A DNA stretch of 64,000 bases, taken from contig OX438751.1 of NCBI GenBank assembly GCA_949316235.1, forward strand, positions 7,402,413-7,466,412, in the 5' to 3' direction. Position numbers and translations under genes: made by a program. The DNA comes from Oegoconia quadripuncta. Its lineage: Eukaryota > Arthropoda > Insecta > Lepidoptera > Autostichidae. Numbering within the stretch: the stretch's first letter is position 1; each line of letters starts with the position of its first letter. Under the pieces are notes generated by a model, which did not search any database, had not been told where the DNA came from, and saw only the letters and a list, made by a program, of their open reading frames with translations. Of this stretch, positions 56,247 through 64,000 are shown one piece after another.

Positions 56247-59200
56247 ATTAAAATTCGGGTAAAAAGAATCACACGAATCGCCCGCCCAACTTCAAAGTAA
56301 CCGTTGTGCATATACATAAAAAAAATATACATAAATATACAAACGGCCGAATTGAGAGTCTCCTTAAATTCGGTTAAAAATTGTATTTAAATTAAATTGA
56401 TACGAAGGGGTTAACAAGTATAACTCAGTCTACACAACTGCTTGGCTATTTATAGAACATTGATATCAATTTTTCAAACAAGCAAAGAAATCTCAGTCAA
56501 CAGTCAGTTTGACGATTACATTGTCATTCTCATCGATAATATACATAAAAGTCGAGTATTAAAGTAAACAATGGTTAGGCACCTACTTTGGGGGAGAAGG
56601 GGGCTGTACGATCGGTATTTGGTGCTCGTACTGTCGTTGAATAACTTTTGTCCCTATTGTGTTGCTGGAGTAGAGCCACAAAGACTCCACGGCGTGGAAC
56701 ATAAACCGAAATTCATCAGAGCGTCGATTGTTCGCCTCGTAATGGTATTTGAAGCTAGATTTCGTTTGTATCTTTTCTTGTGATAAATAGTATTGCAGAG
56801 TGGAAATGTAAATGGAAACTGTATTTTGTTATTTTTTTGATGAGCTGAGTGATATTATCAATAACAGATAATGTTTACATTGTTATTATTTCATTATGTA
56901 TGAAACCATTCATGATGAGGTACCTAAGAGTACAGATAGAGCCGCGCCGTCAAAGAATGTGATTTCTAACTAAAGACAGTAATACAAGTTGTCAAGTTAG
57001 ACTCCTCCATCCTTTTTAACCAACGACGAAAAACGACGGGCGTTGTGTATGTGTGTCTAATTGTTTATATTAAAGACCAAACGAGGGGACAGGTTCTCAT
57101 CCATGTTTGATTTTTTATTACAAAAAAAAACGACTTTTACCTCAAGAACCTAGTTCCAAACTAAGGATAGCTGGATGGATACTAGATAACGATTAAACAT
57201 ATATAAATATTTATATATAATCGTGTTCCTCACACAAATATTCACCCCTCGCGGGATTTGAACGCATGCAACCGTTGGTTTCGTAGACATGATCCACTAC
57301 ACCAATCGGCCGTCGATATATGAATATGATGATGAAAAAATATGTTTTTTAATATAATGTTTAGCAGATTAAAGTCCGACCTGTGTAACAATTTGTCGCA
57401 AATATGAGCCGTAATTTTAAAATTAAGTTGTTTAACCCCTTCGTCACCCCCCTCTCGATGTTAATAATAAAACTATTAACTGACTGTTGTGTTCCACAAA
57501 AGGTTAAAGAATCTTATTAGCAAGAGAAAACTGTATTACATGGTACTAGTAGTTGTTAATATTAGCCTTCAGGCTGTCCTTTTGCCAAATTATAGTTTTG
57601 TATTTTTGTACTCTTTTTACGTAGTTTTAGGCAATAAACGAATTTTTCATTTAATTTATTATTATATTATGTGAATCGGAATTGAGGCATTGGGTAGGGT
57701 CTGCTTCAGAAATTTAGTTTTGTCACGATAGACTTAAAATAAACTGCCATGGTGGATTGTGTCCCATTGAGTGGAGGCTGTGCCTCAACAGTGGGACCAT
57801 TGATGATCATGAGGATTTTTCATAAGCTTTTATTTAACTTTATCCTCGTAATGTATGTCTAATGGAGAGCTGAAGTTTTGGAGCGTCAGACAGCTATATA
57901 GTCCACGAGACTCCATGATGGCATACTAGACTACTTACCTCACTAACCTAAGGCATTTTAATTTCAATTCTCCTTTGAATGTCACCTTTGAGCAGTTCTT
58001 TCCAGGTTTTGTACCGTTTAGAAACTCCGCGAAAGTTCGATGGGGTACATCGACCCCAGAACAAAAAGCCGGACAAGTTCGCCACTTGAGGATGCCGTCC
58101 CTGTTAGGTAAGCAATGAAGTACTTGAAAAAATTAAATGTTAAGTGTTATAGCAGATAACGACTGCATTGCATTGAAGTACGTGAGACAATGCGACTTAC
58201 TAAGTGTCCGAAACTTTTCATAACGTTCTTTTTAGGCCCCAATTAATGTTTGTTTTTTTTTTGCGAATTTATCTAAAGTAGGGGACATAATTTGATTTCT
58301 CACGATATAGTTGCGTTAATCTCTGCTAGGATAAATTATTTTAGATTTTCCGGTATCGGGGAGAGAAGGTCATTCGTATCCATACTAATACTATAAATGC
58401 GAAAGCCTTTCTGTCAGCTTTCCCGCCTAAATGGAACCCGGAGAAGGACACATGCTACTTTTCAACCTAAAAAATTCTACGATAAAGTAACTAATTCCAC
58501 TAACTTTGCGCCTGCCACTCGATCCGCCATCTTGAAAAAATGGCACCCAAACTCAGTACGTATATCATACAATCGCTCCATTCTTTTATATCAGCGATAA
58601 AATGGAGATTCCTCGTAGAATTCTTTAACAGCTTTTTATTGCCAAATGGAAGCCATATTGTAGGTAACATAATTAAAAAAGAAAACCCTTGTATCTTGCT
58701 CCTACGTTAGAAACCCTCTAAGATGAGAGTAAAAAACTTTGCTTCAAACTTATAAGTTAGAATAATAAAAGGACTTAAGAAAATTAGTTACTCTATTCAC
58801 GTTTACATAATTAATGTCACAACGAGAAATATACATCTGTAAATTCAAAAATAGTTACTAACATCTAAATCTTACCTATGCATCGAAAATATTACCCATG
58901 CATCGAAAATAATCAACGCATGTGAAATTTATAGTCCTCCAATGATATCATAATATCATCACAAAACACGACAAAACTGGGTTAAAAGTCAAATATCTTC
59001 GAAACGGCTTAACCGATTTTCATCAAACCGCCCTAAAACCTGTTTCCTAGTTGACTCTTTAATATAAAATAAGCACACTTAAATCTTACTACGCCTTACT
59101 GAGATACATCCGGGGACGAAGACTGGACACACACATAACACGCGTCATGTTTCGTCGGGGGTTAATAAATACCTATATATATCGTAGATAGCGATAAATT

Positions 59201-59344
59201 AGCGACAGAATTTATTATTTCAATTTCATAATACGCGGTATACAATGGGAAGTGGGCCTGGTGGCGCTGGTGTCGCCGGAAATGGCGCGGTGACGACGTT
59301 AACAGTTATATTAGGTCTTCACATCGAAAATAGGACACACTTGG
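56247..59344. other. No gene; SINE and Helitron pieces
   Basis: Contains the SINE at 57170-57318, a SINE/LINE tail phrase near 57750 ('ctcaacagtgggaccatt'), a Helitron-like 5' end at about 58384 (CTAATACTATAAATGCGAAAG) and a repeat at about 58985-59160 ('ttaaccgattttcatcaaac'). Confidence 0.4.
57170..57318 (-). mobile_element. tRNA-derived SINE, family A, minus strand
   Basis: On the minus strand the head reads CGATTGGTGTAGTGGATCAT and the B box is the inverse of 'cgcgggatttgaacgca'. The tail 'actagataacgattaaacat' is the inverse of the family A tail. Confidence 0.7.
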
Positions 59345-59615
59345 CTACCAGCCGTCGAATGAGTGGGACCACCACTGGACATTAACGACCATGCGGGACT
59401 CTGATTACCTACTACCATCGACGCTTGAAGAATCCGGTGAGTCGTTACTGAATAAGACTTTGATTATGGAATTTGAGCAAGGAGGAACTATAGACAAGGT
59501 ACGGCTGAGTTCCACAGAGTGCACGCGAGGGCCGAGTTGTATGGCACGAGGGGCGTGCACGTGTTTTCTCTTCAACAGAAAGCATCTCAGGTTTCATGAT
59601 CATAATCGAATGTGA
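59345..59615 (+). CDS. Exon-like ORF of unknown identity
   Basis: Open from about 59333, with an ATG at 59391, to a stop at 59615. The stretch around the ATG reads TMRDSDYLLPSTLEESGESL and is less AT-biased than its surroundings. Two good donors lie inside (GTGAGT after 59433, GTACGG after 59498), so it could be a first exon ending at either. I found no partner exon and recognise no family; a decayed transposon ORF is an alternative. Confidence 0.25.
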
Positions 59616-60906
59616 ATACGTTGTCGATTTGCCTATGGTAGCTTGCAATAGTATCGCCATTGCCCGAGCCACTCTTTACCACGCGACTGATACCGTCCCG
59701 GTCGCTAGCAACGCCCACCCCCGAGCCCATCTACTCCGACATATATATATATCATATTCTAAAATTAACTACATTGATGTGTTACACCAACTGCAATACC
59801 ATGACTTAGAAAAATTCTAGAACTGAAACAGGGACAGAAATTTCTGAAGTAGGTTAGCATTTCGTAACGCGTTTAGTTTATACTTTGCTGCAAGTTTGTT
59901 TGTAACTTCTAACTTTCATAAAAGTTTAACGAGAAAAAAATGTCTTTAATTCAATATTTAAAGGGGTTTGGTCGATACTCTTTGAATATGCTTTTAAAGA
60001 AATATTTTCTTTAGAAACTTTTGTAGGTCGAAGCACAATAATAGTAACCAGTTTGTTTCAGCAGCCGTTGGAATGCAAGATAGCAAATCGATCTTTGTAA
60101 ATTTCCAGTTTACAAATAATTCCAGTTGGGTATCTCTTCAGTTGGGGAATCGTAAAACGTGGCGAATAAGTATATTTATGGCGGTTTGTTTACATACCTT
60201 TAGCAAGTTCCATAGAATGTTAGTTCACGCGAGGAATTGTCACATTAACAAGTTATAGTTAATCGTATGAAGAAGATTTCCTTTCCAGTAATATCCTAAT
60301 AATTAACTATCAGTATACAATGTGATCCTGAAATCCTCAATACTAATTTGCGGTTTGCTTCAAGCAGCTACATAGTCAATTACATAATTATGTTTGTCAA
60401 CGCTGATAGCAAGCACGGAACCGTCAGGGCACGACCATATTTCCTGAATCCTAAAACATTAGGATCTTCAAGAGCAGAGTGAATACCTATTCACATTTAC
60501 TGGGATCGCGTGCTTCATCTTCTACCACATAGTCACTTTCCATTTGGTGAGATTGTTGTCAAACGCTTATCCAGTTAATCATAATAAAAGCCTAAAATGC
60601 CATCCGAAAACAATGTTTTAGTTTTATACCATGAACCATCATCGTTTTTATTGATTTCTTAGACAATGGGCCATTGATGTGACGAAAGTTTGAATAAAGC
60701 GACGAGACGCACCCGATCGTAGATTAGGCATGGTGGTGGCACCCCTATCACTCGCGAAGGGTCGGTCCAAGAACTCTCTACTTAGGAGATTATCTCAGTG
60801 ATACTAAATATTGAAGTATTAACACTACAATAATAAGTTATTAGCACAAGTGTTTCCAAAATAACTTGTTAAAGTTTCTTTGAAATGGTATGCGAAGAAA
60901 TTATTG

Positions 60907-61130
60907 TTCACGAGCTCCGCCCGCGGCTTCGCCTGCGCAGTATCTTTATTGCGGTTATTTGTTTATCCTGCGGGAACTACTTACTATAACGGGATAAAAA
61001 AATTCTAGGATAAATTGTACCTATATACCAAATTTCACCCAAATCCGTTCATCCGTTTCGCCGTGATTGAGCAACAAACAAACAAACAAACAACCAAACT
61101 TTCGCATTTATAATATTAGATAGTTAGATT
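60907..61130 (-). mobile_element. Helitron-like repeat, minus strand
   Basis: The plus strand shows 'ccaaatttcacccaaatccg' and ends with AACTTTCGCATTTATAATAT, the inverse of the family 5' end. The left end has 'cgcccgcggcttcgcctgcg', the usual 3' region. Confidence 0.7.
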
Positions 61131-62458
61131 ATTTTGCGGATATAGTTTTGGTTCATTAAGGAATTTAATATTAAATATGAATTAAATTGAACGTAATATT
61201 GTTTCTTTGCATAATTTATTTGACACATAAATATTTAAATTAGCTCATTTGTATATAATTTGTAATTGTAAAAGCTAATAAATAATTTAATATTATTTAT
61301 ATATAATATACGAGAACCTTCTTGTAATACATAAATATATTTAAATATGCTAGGAAAATAAAAAAATCGATCCTATCACTTACGATGCAAAAGAAATAAA
61401 CATGCAAGAAAATTATCTGTAATTTTCTAAAAATTGTTCCATTTACGGTATTATAATATTTATTTATTTTTTATTTAAATAATAAATGGTCTAATTCAAT
61501 AAGATTTAGGGATTAAAATATTTCTTTAAATACGCATTTTAAATTTAATATGTAGCGTAATATGGAACAGCTTGGGACCTGTCATAGAGAAAAATGTAAA
61601 ATACGGCAAGTATTGAATGTAATAATAAAATATAATTTTTGGAGCAATTGTTATTATTATGTAAATGTTCTTGGATGTTTCAGTAACGATTTGTCTAAAA
61701 ATTATTTTTATTCTTTTTTTTTTGTTTGTTGCTGTTTAAATTTTACTGCAATCTACTTGGTAATAATACAAAACAAATACAATAATGTCAAATTATGCGT
61801 GTAGGTAACTGATTAATCAACGAATAACTTCAGTATCCATAGTAGCTCTAATTATTTGGGTTACAATTTACAATTTCGAAACGGCTTAACCGATTTCCAT
61901 CAAACATGGCTAAGAACCTATCCCCAAGTTTAATCCTACAGACAAAGAAATTGAAAATTTAGAAAACCCCCGAAAGATACCAAAGAAGTGTCTTGAAAGC
62001 CAAATATCTTTGAAATGGTTTAATCGATTTTCATCATAAATTGATTAGAACCTGTCCCCTCGTTTAGTCATTAATCTCTACCCCGTAAAAATACCGCGCT
62101 CACATCGGAACATTACTGAGATACGTTCGGACAAAGACTGGACACACACAAACACACAACGTCGTCAAACACATAACACCTGTCCCGTTTCATTGGGGAT
62201 AAAATAGATGGTGGAGAGTAGTTTGATGACGGTCATACATGACGTAACTATAATAGTTCCGCTTTTGCCCTTTGGTTAAGGCACCCAAACATCAGGGTCA
62301 ATAGTACACACAAACACTTTCAACGAAAACTATTTTGAACGTGACGTCATTGAGTTTTTTAAATATTCCTCAATTTTTCAATTACATAATTTTGCGGTCG
62401 GTAGTGTCGAGTCTCAGTACTTGCTACGGAATACTAAATTGGCTGATTTTGTATCTAA

Positions 62459-62672
62459 TCTACTATTATAATAAATGCGAAATTTTGGATATTTGTTTGT
62501 TGCACAATCACGGCGAAACGGATGAACGGATTTAGATGAAATTTGGTATATAGGTGGATTATACCCTGGATTAAGACATAGCATATTTTTTATACCGATA
62601 AAGTGAGTAGTTCCCGCGGTATAAACAAATTAAACAATCCGCAATAAAGTTCCGCAGGCGAGAAGCTAGTAA
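62459..62672 (+). mobile_element. Helitron-like repeat
   Basis: CTACTATTATAATAAATGCG at the start, 'gaacggatttagatgaaatt' inside, and GGCGAGAAGCTAGTAAA at the end, close to the reverse complement of the copy at 60907-61130. Confidence 0.7.
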
Positions 62673-63965
62673 ATTATTGACTTAACATTATTGTACATTA
62701 TTGACTTAATTTGAATACATTATTGACTTAACGTTGTGTATAGGTAATCAGTCAAATGTATTCGATTTTGACTATTGTTGGGAATATTTTGTTTTGTTGT
62801 CCTTAAAAGAACTTGTAATCAACTGGAAATCTGTCGGAGAGACTCATTGCCAGACGGCAGTCGTCCATGGAGTACAAATACACAGACTACATTCGAAGAT
62901 TCTTGCATTGGTGTAGAATATGTAGATTGTTTCAATAGTTTCTTTTAAGTTAAAGATAGAGTTAGTCTTTTCCATAGACAGTGTCGCACGTAGTAGATTC
63001 GTTGGTTGGATATAGGGGTACCGATTTTTAGGATTTGAGATTACGAAACTGAAGCAAATCACATTGATATAAGCCACGTGTATACCTGTGATGACGTGGC
63101 GGGCGACTGATACTTCCTATTTTACTTTTCATTTATAATATTATATTATGTTATGATATACGGATGAATTTTTTACCGTAAGGAAAAAAAAACATATTAG
63201 GTAAGTGACAACCATCATCGACGCATTCTCCGGCCGGAGATTGATATGCGACTGGCGGGATTCATTAGGTTGCTATCATGCGAAATTTATTTGGAACTCA
63301 TATTTTCTTTAAGTTTTCTTTATTTATTTAATTTAATGATGTAATTATGTGGACTAGGCTACAAAAAAGGCCACAATAAAGTTATTCCACTATGGTCTAT
63401 CATAAAACCACTTTCCTCAGTTTAACTCAGGTGTAATAGGTCCTATATGAAGTGTTAATAGTAGTGGTTGTGGACATCTACACGGGTAATCTACGACTGT
63501 GAATGCCCGAGGCCGTGTCTCATCGTTCTAATTATTACATCCACATTGTGTTACGATATCATATTTGTCGACAATGGCATCCTTTATGTAGCAAACAATC
63601 GTGTTGCTGATGAATTTCGGTCTATGTCTGCGTCGCGTCTTTGTGTCGGCCCTCCCTCTAGTGGACAACAATGGAACAAAAGTTGTTCAATAGAGGCGCA
63701 AGCACCTAATACCCTAGCCCTCCCTCCCATTGTTTCGGGTAATGTTCGACTTTTATGGATATTTTCAATGGATCGCTATAATCTGGGGAACGGAGTTGCG
63801 AACTCTTGCCTATTATCGGTTAGGGTCTTCTGTGAACAGCTCCCTCCGAGTACCTGGTTGTTCCTTTAAATGTTTCAGTTCCTAAACAATGTTACGCTCT
63901 ATTATAATATCAGAGTTAAGTTAGTAAATATACCGACTTCATAACAGGTGGGTTTTAATTTATTG

Positions 63966-64000
63966 CGTATGTATTTTTATTGCAGGTACATCATATTTCT
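63966..64000 (+). promoter_or_regulatory. Candidate splice acceptor at the right edge
   Basis: TATTTTTATTGCAG ends at about 63985, followed by GTACATCATATTTCT to the window edge. The phase would fit the donor at 45428 (CG|G). It is too short to verify. Confidence 0.25.

Larger units (their letters stand above)
59616..63984. other. No gene; AT-rich with repeats
   Basis: Holds Helitron-like copies (60907-61130, 62459-62672), 'cgaaacggcttaaccgattt' repeats near 61878 and 61998, and a short triple repeat at 62674-62733. The 133-codon frame at 63468-63869 lacks an ATG start and any domain. Confidence 0.4.

Noticed and set aside
63468..63869. 133-codon plus-strand frame
   Set aside because: No ATG near its start, no domain, and no splice context that I could support.

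Overview
The window is about 64 kb of AT-rich eukaryotic, insect nuclear DNA. It is very probably lepidopteran. The evidence is GT-AG spliced genes, Helitron-like repeats carrying the 'ATAAATGCGAAAG' and 'AAGCTAG' ends common in moths and butterflies, several tRNA- and 5S-rRNA-derived SINEs, and copia, Ty3/gypsy and jockey/CR1-type retrotransposons. I cannot name the species.

Two host genes can be reconstructed exon by exon. At 9382-12222 (+) lies a four-exon MPDU1 homologue (247 aa, PQ-loop protein needed for use of dolichol-phosphate-linked sugars in the ER). At 15451-33257 (-) lies an 18-coding-exon TTC14 homologue. Its coding length is 3516 nt, an exact multiple of three, giving 1171 aa. 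It has an N-terminal S1-like RNA-binding fold, TPR repeats and a Lys/Ser-rich stretch, followed by a very long RS/RGG-type tail. A non-coding first exon lies at about 33412-33545. Weaker gene hints are a signal-peptide-like first exon at 615-669, a possible chemoreceptor exon remnant at 929-1073, an unassigned terminal-exon-like ORF at 43810-44211 (-), a possible 5' exon ending at 45428 (+), and an exon-like ORF near 59391.

The rest is mobile DNA in layers. At 2.5-7.6 kb an outer terminal-inverted-repeat element holds two MITEs. One of them has been split by a copia element (2894-7402) with identical 142-bp LTRs and a GACTC target duplication, and a second, unsplit copy of that MITE lies at 55.13-55.27 kb. 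The copia reading frame is broken by two stops and two frameshifts despite its identical LTRs. At 37448-41770 (-) a compact Ty3/gypsy element has identical 161-bp LTRs, an ACATC target duplication, a tRNA-Leu-type primer site and one uninterrupted 1303-aa gag-pol frame, so it may be active or very young. A 5'-truncated jockey/CR1-type element (47184-48240, -) ends in a (CA)n tract. A 247-bp foldback element sits in a TTC14 intron and would form a long hairpin in the pre-mRNA.

From 49 kb to the end I find no convincing multi-exon gene. This part looks like a long intron or intergenic region with SINEs, Helitron fragments, two close palindromes at 53.4-53.5 kb and a GC-richer island at 49.8-50.06 kb. 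I found no clear novel multi-gene system. The least explained signals are a cluster of nine GCATGC palindromes at 13.03-13.59 kb, the RS/RGG tail on TTC14, and the intronic foldback.
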